From JADJQU01 sp035490315 (GTDB lineage Bacteria; Planctomycetota; UBA1135; GCA-002686595), in NCBI GenBank assembly GCA_035490315.1, contig DATHET010000005.1, positions 1 through 8,965 on the forward strand: a DNA stretch of 8,965 nucleotides, written 5' to 3'. Shown one piece after another: positions 1 through 6,333 of this stretch (position 1 is the stretch's first letter; each line of letters starts with the position of its first letter). Below the pieces are notes generated by a model. It saw only the letters and a list, made by a program, of their open reading frames with translations, made no database searches and had not been told where the DNA came from. The position numbers were made by a program, and so were the translations under genes.

Positions 1-714
1 CAGACCACCGTCAAGGTCTTCCGCGTCACCGTGCAGGATTCGACTCCGCCCGTGATCACGATTCCGGGCGACGTGGTCGGCATCTGGGGCGATCCGACCG
101 ATCCCGCTTCGACCGGCACGGCGACCGCGGTGGACAACTGCGATCCGGCTCCCGTGGTCAGCTTCACCGACGTGATCATCCCGCAGAACGGCCCGGGGAC
201 TCCGGAGCAGATCATCCAGCGCACCTGGCTGACGACGGACTGCACCGGCCTGCAATCCTCAGGGATGCAGACGATCACCCTGCTCTCGCCCTCGGGCGGT
301 CCCCTGGCCCGCGCCAACCTCGATTTCGCGCCGGGCCTGTGCCCGAACATGTACTCGCCGGCGCAGACCGGCACCGTCGACGTGCTGCTGCTCGGCTCGC
401 TCTCCTTCAAGGTGAAGGACGTGATTCCGAGCTCGCTGCGCCTGTGGGTCCGCACCGATCCGACCACCTCGATCGCGCCCTCGAGCATCGGGAACAACGA
501 TTTCGGCTCGATCCTGGCCCAGCACTATGGTGAGTGCAACGCCACCGCGCACGACGGGGTCAAGGACCTGCGCCTGCGCTTCAGCCGCGCGATGATCGCC
601 TCGCAACTCGGCCTGGCGAACTATGCGAGCGGCCAGACGGTCGAGATCGCGGTCACCGGACGGATGAAGAGCGGCAAGCTCTTCGCCGTGCGCGATCAGC
701 TGACGATCCAGTAG
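1..714 (+). CDS. Secreted/surface HYR-repeat protein, C-terminal part (5' truncated)
   Basis: The reading frame is open from base 1, so the gene begins upstream of the window; 237 residues are visible. Residues 9-20 carry the VTVQDSTPPVIT junction typical of HYR/Ig-like extracellular repeats. One full repeat follows (about 16-98), with the TAVDNCDPAPVV motif near 42-53 and a W-x-x-x-D-C-x-G motif near 76-83. The last section (about 107-237) opens with LDFAPGLCPN and continues with a V-x-x-LGSLSFKV-x-x-V-x-P-x-SLRLWV pattern. That resembles the IDIKPGxxPN-type C-terminal beta domain seen on many surface proteins. Cysteines at 47, 82, 114 and 179 could form disulfides. No sorting anchor or membrane helix is present at the C-terminus. 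The likely role is extracellular adhesion or structure; no enzymatic motif is visible. The domain call is fairly safe, the biological role is not known. Confidence 0.72.
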   Translation, partial: QTTVKVFRVTVQDSTPPVITIPGDVVGIWGDPTDPASTGTATAVDNCDPAPVVSFTDVIIPQNGPGTPEQIIQRTWLTTDCTGLQSSGMQTITLLSPSGGPLARANLDFAPGLCPNMYSPAQTGTVDVLLLGSLSFKVKDVIPSSLRLWVRTDPTTSIAPSSIGNNDFGSILAQHYGECNATAHDGVKDLRLRFSRAMIASQLGLANYASGQTVEIAVTGRMKSGKLFAVRDQLTIQ

Positions 715-728
715 GCGACCCTGAGCGC

Positions 729-794
729 AAGGCTCGCGCCCGCGCTTCCCGGATCACCCGCTCGGGCGATTCGCGAGGCAGGGGCGCGAGCCTT
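729..794 (+). terminator. Long inverted repeat, probable transcription terminator
   Basis: AAGGCTCGCGCCC at 729-741 is matched perfectly by its reverse complement GGGCGCGAGCCTT at 782-794, giving a 13-bp stem with a 40-base loop. It starts 15 bases after the stop of the surface-protein gene. The 3' arm runs into CTTCTTGAT, a short T-rich stretch rather than a full T-run. Position and structure fit a terminator that separates this gene from the efflux operon. The long loop is atypical, so a protein-binding site or a processed RNA element is also possible. Confidence 0.55.
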
Positions 795-914
795 CTTGAT
801 ATCGACCTCGAGCTCGAGCCCCGTCGTCGCGCACGACGGTCTGAACCTTCGAGACGATCAGCGGGCTTGCGACGCGGTTAGCATCTGCGCCCCGACCGGC
901 AGGCGGGCGCAACG

Positions 915-2264
915 ATGACCACCAACGCCAGGGAACTTCGCGCGATCGCCTTGCTGTCGGCGCCGGTCGTGATCACGCAGCTCTCCACGATGATGCTCGG
1001 CGTCGTGGACAACATGATGCTGGGCCACGTCAGCGTCGAGGCGCTCAATGCTTCGTCGCTCGGCAGGCTGTGGGTCATCGGCACCTACCTGCTCGGCATG
1101 GGCCTGGTGTTCGGCATCGATCCCTTCGTCAGCCAGGCGCACGGAGCCGGCGATGGCAGGGGCGCGGCGATCGCGCTGCAGCGCGGAATCGTGATCGCCC
1201 TGCTCGCGAGCATTCCGCTGGGATGCTCGTGGTTCTTCACCGAGGAAGCGCTGGTCTACTTCGGCCAGAAAGCCGCGCTCGCGCAGGAAGCGGAGCGCTA
1301 TGCCCTTTCCCAGCTGCCCGGTCTGCCCTTCCTGCTAGCCTTCAATGCGCTGCGCCAGTATCTCCAGGGCCGCGGAATCATGCGGCCGGCGATGTGGGTC
1401 GCGATTCTCGCCAACGCGGTCAACGCCAGCCTGAACTGGATCCTGATCTTCGGCTACGCGGGCATGCCGAAGCTCGGCGTGGTCGGCGCGGGCATCGCGA
1501 CGGGCGTGACGCAGATCGCGATGTTCCTGATGCTCTTGTGGATCGTCGTGCAGGGCAGCCTGGCGCGCGGAGCGTGGACGCCCTGGACGCGCGAAGCCAT
1601 CCGCGTGGAAGGGCTCGCGAAAATCGTGCGCATCGGATCGCCGGTCGCGCTGCAGATCGGCCTGGAAGTCTGGGCTTTCCAGATCGTGAGCCTGTGGGCC
1701 GGCAAGCTGGGCGACGTGGAGCTCGCGGCCCACACGATCGTGCTCAACCTGGCCTCGCTCTCGTTCATGATCCCGCTGGGCATCTCGCTCGGCACCTCGA
1801 CGCGCGTCGGCAATCTGCTCGGAGCCGGCGAGCCGGAAGCCGCGCAACGGGCTTCGCGCGTCGCCTTCTGCATGGGCGCCGGGGTCATGGCGGTGTGCGC
1901 GCTGATCTTCCTCGTCGGACGCAATCTCCTGCCGCAGCTCTACACCGAGGACGCGGCCGTCCTGTCGCTGGCAGCGAGCGTGCTGCCGATCGCCGCCGCC
2001 TTCCAGCTCTTCGACGGCTTGCAGGTGGTCGGCAGCGGCATCCTGCGCGGCATGGGTCGCACGCTGCCGGGTGCGCTGATCAATCTGCTCGGGTATTACG
2101 CCCTGGCCCTGCCCTTCGCCGCATGGATCGCGTTCGACGGCGGATATGGGCTGCAGGGTCTGTGGTGGGGACTTTCGCTCGGCCTGGCCGCGGTCGCGAT
2201 CGCGCTGATCGTGTGGGTCGCGTGGCGCGGACCGCGGACGGTGACCGAGCGCGTGCGCGGCTAG
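915..2264 (+). CDS. MATE family multidrug/toxin efflux antiporter, NorM type
   Basis: This 449-residue protein has the usual length and even hydrophobicity of a 12-helix MATE transporter of the inner membrane, which exports organic cations and drugs using Na+ or H+ gradients. The first half runs from the VVDNMMLGHVS motif (30-40) through RQYLQGRGIMRPAMW (147-161). The second half begins near 236 with the KIVRIGSPVALQIGLE segment and includes GISLGTSTRVGNLLGAG (289-305). Acidic residues D32, E251 and D367 sit where Vibrio cholerae NorM has its cation-coupling residues D36, E255 and D371, with the same offset of four. This supports a working NorM-like pump, although the substrate cannot be told. 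The ATG at 915 is chosen because it gives a normal short N-terminus; its ribosome site is weak. It is the first gene of a likely operon with the YceI protein 22 bases downstream. Confidence 0.93.
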   Translation: MTTNARELRAIALLSAPVVITQLSTMMLGVVDNMMLGHVSVEALNASSLGRLWVIGTYLLGMGLVFGIDPFVSQAHGAGDGRGAAIALQRGIVIALLASIPLGCSWFFTEEALVYFGQKAALAQEAERYALSQLPGLPFLLAFNALRQYLQGRGIMRPAMWVAILANAVNASLNWILIFGYAGMPKLGVVGAGIATGVTQIAMFLMLLWIVVQGSLARGAWTPWTREAIRVEGLAKIVRIGSPVALQIGLEVWAFQIVSLWAGKLGDVELAAHTIVLNLASLSFMIPLGISLGTSTRVGNLLGAGEPEAAQRASRVAFCMGAGVMAVCALIFLVGRNLLPQLYTEDAAVLSLAASVLPIAAAFQLFDGLQVVGSGILRGMGRTLPGALINLLGYYALALPFAAWIAFDGGYGLQGLWWGLSLGLAAVAIALIVWVAWRGPRTVTERVRG

Positions 2265-2286
2265 AGCATTTGCACTGCCGTCGCGC

Positions 2287-3411
2287 ATGTGGCGAAATCG
2301 CGCCATGGCATCCAAGCTGCTGGCTGGTATCGGTGTCCTCGCGATCCTGGGCCTGGTCGGCGGATCCCTCGCGGCCCTGGCGATCGTCAAGCAACGCGTC
2401 CACGTCACGATCGCGGCGGAGGAAGAGGCGGCCCAGCGCGGTCCCGATCCGATCGAGCTCCTGCGCGCGGACGTCGGCGTGATCGGCGTCGATGTCGCGG
2501 CTTTCAACGAGAGTCTCGGAGCGCGATTCCAGGAACTGCACGACGCCCTCGAGTCCTCCGCGAGCCAGCGTGAGAAAGCGCTCGCGGCGCGCATCGATGC
2601 GCTGGAGACGAAACTGAAGACGATGCAAGCCAGCGCGGCGGCGAACGATGCCGCGCTCGCCGCGGCGATCAAGGCCCAGGCGGACGCCCTCGCCTCGGCC
2701 AAGCTCGCCGTGCCGATTCCCGAGATCGTGATCCCGGATCCCGCGCCCATCGAAGCGACGCCGCCCGCGGTCGAGCCCACGCCGCCCGCGCCAGAGCCCG
2801 CGGCGCCGGTCGCTCCGCCGAAAAAAGGCTTCCTCGGATTCCAGCCGCCCTCCGCGGCCTTCGCTTTCGATCAGCGCCAGCGCTTCGCGATAGTGCCCAC
2901 GCTGTCGCGCGTCGGCTTCGATGCGAAGAGCACGCTGCACGATTTCAGCGGTTTGACTTCGAAAGTCGACGGCAATTTCAGCGTGAACCTTTCGAAGCCC
3001 GCCGACAAGCCGCTGGGAACGATCAGCGCCGAATCGAGCTCGCTCGACACCGGGCTCGCCGACCGCGACAAGGACATGCACAAGAGCCTGGGCTCCGAGC
3101 AGTTCAAGACGCTCGAATTCCAGTGGACTGGGTTCACCGCGGACCAGGTCGACGCGAAGGCGATGACGATCAGCGGCAAGGCCACCGGAAAACTTTCGAT
3201 CCGCGGCGTGAGCCAGGACATCACGCTGCCCGTGAAAGTTTCCGTCGACGCGAGCAAGCGCGTCGTGATCGAAGGCGAGACCAAGATCAAAATGAGCGAT
3301 TACGCCGTGGTCCCGCCGAGCCAGCTCGGCGTGATCAAGGTCGAGGACGAAGTGAAGATCTGGATCGCTTTGCGCGCACGCCTGCTCGGACCCGCGAAGG
3401 AAGGCGAGTAG
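2287..3411 (+). CDS. Membrane-anchored coiled-coil YceI-domain protein
   Basis: The product has 374 residues. A transmembrane segment lies at about 11-34 after a basic start (MWRNRAMASK), giving a likely N-in signal anchor. An Ala/Glu-rich helical region with coiled-coil character follows (about 70-140), then a Pro/Ala-rich linker (about 143-178), then a YceI domain (about 198-367). Domain marks include SRVGFDAKSTLHDFSG (207-222), the SSLDTGLADRDKDMHKSLGS stretch (251-270), GKLSIRGVSQDITLPV (301-316) and MSDYAVVPPSQLGV (336-349). YceI domains are lipocalin-like barrels that bind isoprenoid or other amphipathic lipids, usually as free periplasmic proteins of about 190 residues. Here the domain appears tethered to the inner membrane on a stalk, and the ligand is unknown. 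The ATG at 2287 is used; an internal ATG at 2305 (Met7) would also keep the anchor. The stop lies one base before the downstream lipoprotein start. Confidence 0.88.
   Translation: MWRNRAMASKLLAGIGVLAILGLVGGSLAALAIVKQRVHVTIAAEEEAAQRGPDPIELLRADVGVIGVDVAAFNESLGARFQELHDALESSASQREKALAARIDALETKLKTMQASAAANDAALAAAIKAQADALASAKLAVPIPEIVIPDPAPIEATPPAVEPTPPAPEPAAPVAPPKKGFLGFQPPSAAFAFDQRQRFAIVPTLSRVGFDAKSTLHDFSGLTSKVDGNFSVNLSKPADKPLGTISAESSSLDTGLADRDKDMHKSLGSEQFKTLEFQWTGFTADQVDAKAMTISGKATGKLSIRGVSQDITLPVKVSVDASKRVVIEGETKIKMSDYAVVPPSQLGVIKVEDEVKIWIALRARLLGPAKEGE
3397..3404 (+). promoter_or_regulatory. Ribosome binding site for the GTG-start lipoprotein gene
   Basis: AAGGAAGG lies 8 bases before the GTG at 3413, inside the last codons of the YceI gene. 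It is the main reason for accepting the GTG start and indicates translational coupling. Confidence 0.65.
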
Positions 3412-3412
3412 C

Positions 3413-3829
3413 GTGCAGCGGTTCTTGTTTTTCGCGTTCCTGCTCGCCGCCCCGGGCTGCATCACGCCGAACGTGCTCGACACCAAGGCTCGCGTCGTCG
3501 AGCAGGCTCCCGCGGCAATCGTCTGGGAAGCCGCGCGACCGGAAAATCTGCGCGGGCTGTTCGAGTCGACCGCGATCGAGGGCGAGGCTGCCGCGTCGTA
3601 CTGGAAGATCTACTACCACTTTGCCGACGACGGCACCTACACCGGCGCGGCGCTGGTGATCGGCGGCGAGCAGCCGCAGTTCCAGACTCTCGCGGGAATC
3701 TGGAAGCTCGACGACCAGGGCCTCGATCTCGGCAACGGTCAGTCAGGCCGCGCTTTCGCCGCGCCCGGCATGCTCAAGCTCGAGAGCGAGGGCGTGACCG
3801 TGATCTTGAAGATCGTCGCGGCACAGTGA
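3413..3829 (+). CDS. Small putative lipoprotein of unknown function
   Basis: A 138-residue product starts at GTG with a strong purine-rich ribosome site. The N-terminus MQRFLFFAFLLAAPGC is a short lipoprotein signal: a basic residue, a hydrophobic core and Cys16 as the probable lipidated residue. Pro at -2 makes the lipobox slightly unusual. The mature part is compact and rich in aromatic residues and glycine (YWKIYYHFADDGTYTGAAL near 63-81, AGIWKLDDQGLDLGNG near 94-109). This looks like an all-beta, calycin-like fold, but I do not recognise the family with certainty. It begins one base after the YceI gene ends, so the two are almost certainly co-expressed. Both may act in the periplasm on lipidic ligands, which is inference. 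It converges on the minus-strand VOC gene with 19 bases between stops. Confidence 0.78.
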   Translation: MQRFLFFAFLLAAPGCITPNVLDTKARVVEQAPAAIVWEAARPENLRGLFESTAIEGEAAASYWKIYYHFADDGTYTGAALVIGGEQPQFQTLAGIWKLDDQGLDLGNGQSGRAFAAPGMLKLESEGVTVILKIVAAQ

Positions 3830-3848
3830 GCGCTGCGTCGCCGACCGA

Positions 3849-4271
3849 TCAGGACTCCCAGTAGCTTCCCGGGAGATACGTGCCAAAATACCAGTCGTGG
3901 CCCTCCGGGTCCTTGGCCGAGAAGCCGCGCGAGCCGTATTCCTCGTCCTGGATGTCGCGCGTGATCTTGGCACCAGCCGCCTTCGCGCGCGCGAGGCAAG
4001 CATCAGGTTCGTCGACGCGCACGCAGATTCCTCCACCGACCGTCGGACCATTGCGCGGACTCGCGCGGCCTTCCTCCGGCTTGGACGTGCTGACCATGAT
4101 CACCCCAGGCCCCATGCTCAACTCGGAGTGGGCCACGCCGCCCTTGCCGTCGGGGACGACCAGTCGCTTCTGGAATCCAAAAGCCTTGCACAGCCATTCG
4201 ATCGCAGCCGGCGCGTCGTCGTAGGAAAGAGTCGGATACAGGTTGGAAGTGATCGGTGCTGTTTTCGTCAT
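3849..4271 (-). CDS. VOC (glyoxalase/bleomycin-resistance fold) family protein, PhnB-like
   Basis: The protein has 140 residues. It has two beta-alpha-beta-beta-beta modules of the vicinal oxygen chelate fold: module 1 about 10-62 (LYPTLSYDDAPAAIEWLCKAFGF, AHSELSMGPGVIMVS) and module 2 about 76-135 (GGGICVRVDEPDACLARAKAAGA, EYGSRGFSAKDPEGHDWYFG). The AAIEWLCKAFGF and YGSRGFSAKDPEGH-x-W-x-FGTY patterns are typical of PhnB-like VOC proteins. Such proteins bind or transform small molecules, and some resist antibiotics by sequestration. His48 is a candidate metal ligand, but no classic glyoxalase I set is evident. The frame is open upstream to 4724; the ATG at 4271 is chosen because the fold begins there and GAGGAA sits 5 bases before it. 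It is the last gene of the four-gene minus-strand set, 50 bases after the cyclase. Confidence 0.88.
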   Translation of the reverse strand: MTKTAPITSNLYPTLSYDDAPAAIEWLCKAFGFQKRLVVPDGKGGVAHSELSMGPGVIMVSTSKPEEGRASPRNGPTVGGGICVRVDEPDACLARAKAAGAKITRDIQDEEYGSRGFSAKDPEGHDWYFGTYLPGSYWES

Positions 4272-4276
4272 GGGAA

Positions 4277-4282
4277 TTCCTC
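4277..4282 (-). promoter_or_regulatory. Ribosome binding site deciding the start of the PhnB-like VOC gene
   Basis: Read on the minus strand, GAGGAA occurs 5 bases before the ATG at 4271. It selects this start over upstream in-frame codons that would overlap the cyclase gene. It lies in a short imperfect inverted repeat (4274-4295). Confidence 0.6.
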
Positions 4283-4321
4283 GTGCCGGAAATTCTAGTC
4301 TCGGCGCGCGCTCCGTGGGGT

Positions 4322-4987
4322 CTACGCGAGGGCGAAGGCGCGGACGGGAAAGGTACCGAATCCTTTGACTTTCGGGGGCACGGCGAAGAAGCGCGAGCCG
4401 CGCTCGGGCAGGCTTTGCAATCCGCGCAGGTGCTCGACGATCGGGATGTCCTTGCCGAGCAGGATGGTGTGCACGGGACGCTCGCCGGTGTCGATGTTGT
4501 CGATGTTGAACGAATCGATCCCGACCAGGACCGCCCCCGCCTTGACCAACCATTCCGCGAGCTCGCCGGTAACGAAAGGATGCTTCTCCGCGTACTGATC
4601 CGTGCGCCAGTGCCTGTCCCAACCGGTGTGCAACAGCACGGCCCGCCCGCGCACTTCGTCCGGCTTGAACGGCAGCTTGTCGATCGCTCGCTCCCCGCCC
4701 ATCGGGATTCGCGCAACGAGGCAATCGAGGTTGGCGAGCGAGCGCAGCTCGAGCGCGGCGAGGTCCTTGCCGTGCGCGTAGCGATGGAACGGGCTGTCCA
4801 CGTACGTTCCCGTGTTCGCCACCATCTCGATCTTGCCGATCTGGAATTCCGTGCCCGCGCTGTAGCGCGCTCGCGAAGCTTCGCGACTCAGGTAATCGCA
4901 GATGATCGGACCTGGCAAGCCCTTGTACGTGACCATTCCATGCTCGACCTCATGGCTGACGTCGATACAACGCGGACTCGCGGTCAT
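4322..4987 (-). CDS. Cyclase-family (kynurenine formamidase-like) hydrolase with altered metal motif
   Basis: This 221-residue protein matches the size of the KynB/cyclase family, metal-dependent enzymes that hydrolyse amides or esters such as N-formylkynurenine or act on polyketide-like substrates. Family marks are CIDVSHEVEHGMVTYKG at 7-23, the core motif NTGTYVDSPFH at 58-68, AVLLHTGWDRHW at 116-127, AVLVGIDSFNID at 152-163 and PVHTILLGKDIPIVEHL at 171-187. The canonical core is HxGTHxDxPxH; here Asn58 and Tyr62 replace the two metal-binding histidines, while Asp64, the catalytic-position His68, His173 and Glu185 are kept. This may be a recognised subfamily with different metal binding rather than a dead enzyme. 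The ATG at 4987 has GGGAG 8 bases before it. It lies 14 bases after the VOC gene, so the two probably share an mRNA. The substrate is unknown; kynurenine formamidase activity should not be assumed. Confidence 0.87.
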   Translation of the reverse strand: MTASPRCIDVSHEVEHGMVTYKGLPGPIICDYLSREASRARYSAGTEFQIGKIEMVANTGTYVDSPFHRYAHGKDLAALELRSLANLDCLVARIPMGGERAIDKLPFKPDEVRGRAVLLHTGWDRHWRTDQYAEKHPFVTGELAEWLVKAGAVLVGIDSFNIDNIDTGERPVHTILLGKDIPIVEHLRGLQSLPERGSRFFAVPPKVKGFGTFPVRAFALA

Positions 4988-4995
4988 CGCTGATT

Positions 4996-5000
4996 CTCCC
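4996..5000 (-). promoter_or_regulatory. Ribosome binding site deciding the cyclase start
   Basis: GGGAG on the minus strand, 8 bases before the ATG at 4987, in the gap just after the VOC stop codon. It favours this ATG over an upstream in-frame ATG at 5068 that would overlap the VOC gene by 67 bases. Confidence 0.6.
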
Positions 5001-5001
5001 A

Positions 5002-5403
5002 CTATTTCCCGGTGAAGATCGTGTTCTGGTCGACGAAGCACAGCTGGTTGCCGAAGGGATCTTCGCAATAGAACGAACGCTCACCCCAGGGACGGATCAC
5101 GATCAGGCCTCCCGGCTTGCCGTGCACGTCGTCCTTCGACAGGCAGCGCAGATCGCGCGCACGCCCGTGCACGGTGTCGAGATCCTTCACCGCGAAATAG
5201 ACCTGGTCCGGCATCGGCCTCGCCGGCTCGCCGCCCGCGCTCGGGTCGATCAGCGCGAGGATCACTGCTCCGCAGTCGAAATACGTGCGACTGCCGCGTA
5301 TGTCGCGAGCCTTCGAGTCGAGCAAGGTCGAATAGAACTCGCTCGCGGCTTTGAGGTTCGAGACCTGCAGAGTGATGCGAAAAATGCTCGGAGTGTCGGC
5401 CAC
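5002..5403 (-). CDS. VOC family protein (glyoxalase/dioxygenase fold)
   Basis: The protein has 133 residues and begins at GTG. It shows paired VOC modules: FRITLQVSNLKAASEFYSTLLD (8-29) with YFDCGAVILALIDP (41-54), then DQVYFAVKDLDTVHGRA (66-82) with RPWGERSFYCEDPFGNQLCF (104-123). The PWGERSFYxxDPFGNxLCFVD signature is common in a VOC subgroup of unknown substrate. The position where metal-dependent members carry a closing Glu is Cys122 here, so a glyoxalase I activity is unlikely. It lies 18 bases downstream of the SDR gene and 14 bases upstream of the cyclase, so it is a middle member of the minus-strand operon. It shares little visible identity with the other VOC protein of the set, so the two are probably not a recent duplication. 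Family assignment is sure, function is not. Confidence 0.87.
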   Translation of the reverse strand: MADTPSIFRITLQVSNLKAASEFYSTLLDSKARDIRGSRTYFDCGAVILALIDPSAGGEPARPMPDQVYFAVKDLDTVHGRARDLRCLSKDDVHGKPGGLIVIRPWGERSFYCEDPFGNQLCFVDQNTIFTGK

Positions 5404-5409
5404 CGTGAG

Positions 5410-5415
5410 CTCCTT
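5410..5415 (-). promoter_or_regulatory. Ribosome binding site for the GTG-start VOC gene
   Basis: AAGGAG on the minus strand lies 6 bases before the GTG at 5403. The strong match supports GTG as the true start and places it in the 18-base gap after the SDR stop. Confidence 0.65.
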
Positions 5416-5421
5416 CCCGCC

Positions 5422-6333
5422 TCAGCGACCCTGCGACGCTTTCCAGGCCGTGAAATAGCGCGCGACTCCGTCGACGAAGCCGCCGTGGCGCGGCTGCCAG
5501 CCGAGCATACGCACGGCCTTGCTCGCGTCGACGTGCTGGTCGAAGGCCAGGCATTCGGCCATCGCGCGGTAGGCCGCCTGCGACTCGACCTCGCTCATGT
5601 GCGTGACCTTGCCCCCCGCTCCCGCCGCGTGACTCGCGGCGCGCGCGCACTCGAGCTGCGTGAACCGGCTGCGATCCACCGCGTTGAAAATCTCGGCCCG
5701 GTGCGAGGACTCCGCGGCGCGCAGGTAGAGCTCGGCGAGATCCTCGCGATGGACCATCGCCCATCGATTCGCTCCATCGCCGACCACCAGCGCCGCGCCC
5801 TGCTTCATGGCGCTCTCGAACCAATACGAAGTGAGGCTGCCGCTCCCGCCGTACACGCAACCGGGCCGGATGACCATCGTGCGCAGCGCTCCGCGATCGG
5901 CGGCGAGCACCAGGCGCTCGTGCTCGGCGCGGATCGCGGCGATCCGCGGCGGTTGGATCGGGCTCGCTTCGGTGACGCGCTCCTCGCCGCGGTTGCCGTA
6001 GATCCACACCCCGCTGGTGTACAGGAACAGCCGCGGAGCCTGGGCGCGCGTGGCGGTGGTGGTCAATTCATCGATCACGCGCTTGTCGAGCTCCATGGTG
6101 CGCGCCGAATACTCCGCGGCGCAGTGCACGAGCACGTCGCACAGGCCCGCCCGCTCGAGGAACAGACTCGAGTCGTCCATCGAACCCACGATCGGCTCGA
6201 TTTCACGCTCCGCCAGGGCCCGAGCCTTGGCGGCCGTGCGCACCAGGCCCCAGACCTCGTGCCCGTTGCGCGCGAAAGCCTCCGCGACGGCCGAACCGAT
6301 GAAGCCGCTCGCGCCGGTGATGAAGATTTTCAT
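5422..6333 (-). CDS. NAD(P)-dependent epimerase/dehydratase-like SDR
   Basis: The protein has 303 residues, usual for extended/atypical SDRs. The N-terminus has a Rossmann dinucleotide motif GASGFIG (7-13) and a basic Arg32 in VRTAAKARAL, the region that often decides NADP versus NAD. Further family marks are DVLVHCAAEYS (66-76), LFLYTSGVWIYG (102-113), IRPGCVYGGSGS (155-166) and VVGDGANRWAMVHREDLAELYL (183-204). The catalytic YxxxK is absent; its place is taken by IRAEHERLV (134-142), as in atypical SDRs of the COG0451 group. It could be a reductase, epimerase or lyase on a small substrate. The ATG at 6333 fits because the Rossmann strand MKIFITG begins there, although the ribosome site is weak. 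The frame is open far upstream, antisense to fadE, which is not coding. It is the first gene of the minus-strand set. Confidence 0.9.
   Translation of the reverse strand: MKIFITGASGFIGSAVAEAFARNGHEVWGLVRTAAKARALAEREIEPIVGSMDDSSLFLERAGLCDVLVHCAAEYSARTMELDKRVIDELTTTATRAQAPRLFLYTSGVWIYGNRGEERVTEASPIQPPRIAAIRAEHERLVLAADRGALRTMVIRPGCVYGGSGSLTSYWFESAMKQGAALVVGDGANRWAMVHREDLAELYLRAAESSHRAEIFNAVDRSRFTQLECARAASHAAGAGGKVTHMSEVESQAAYRAMAECLAFDQHVDASKAVRMLGWQPRHGGFVDGVARYFTAWKASQGR

Noticed and set aside
1070..2482. Long + strand frame overlapping the MATE gene, plus minus-strand frames at 1335-2780 and 2080-3486
   Set aside because: All are shadows of the MATE and YceI genes with repetitive Arg/Ala/Gly-rich translations and no family features.
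4256..4993. + strand frame antisense to the cyclase
   Set aside because: Its translation is charged and low-complexity, and the minus-strand cyclase is a clear family match over the same bases.
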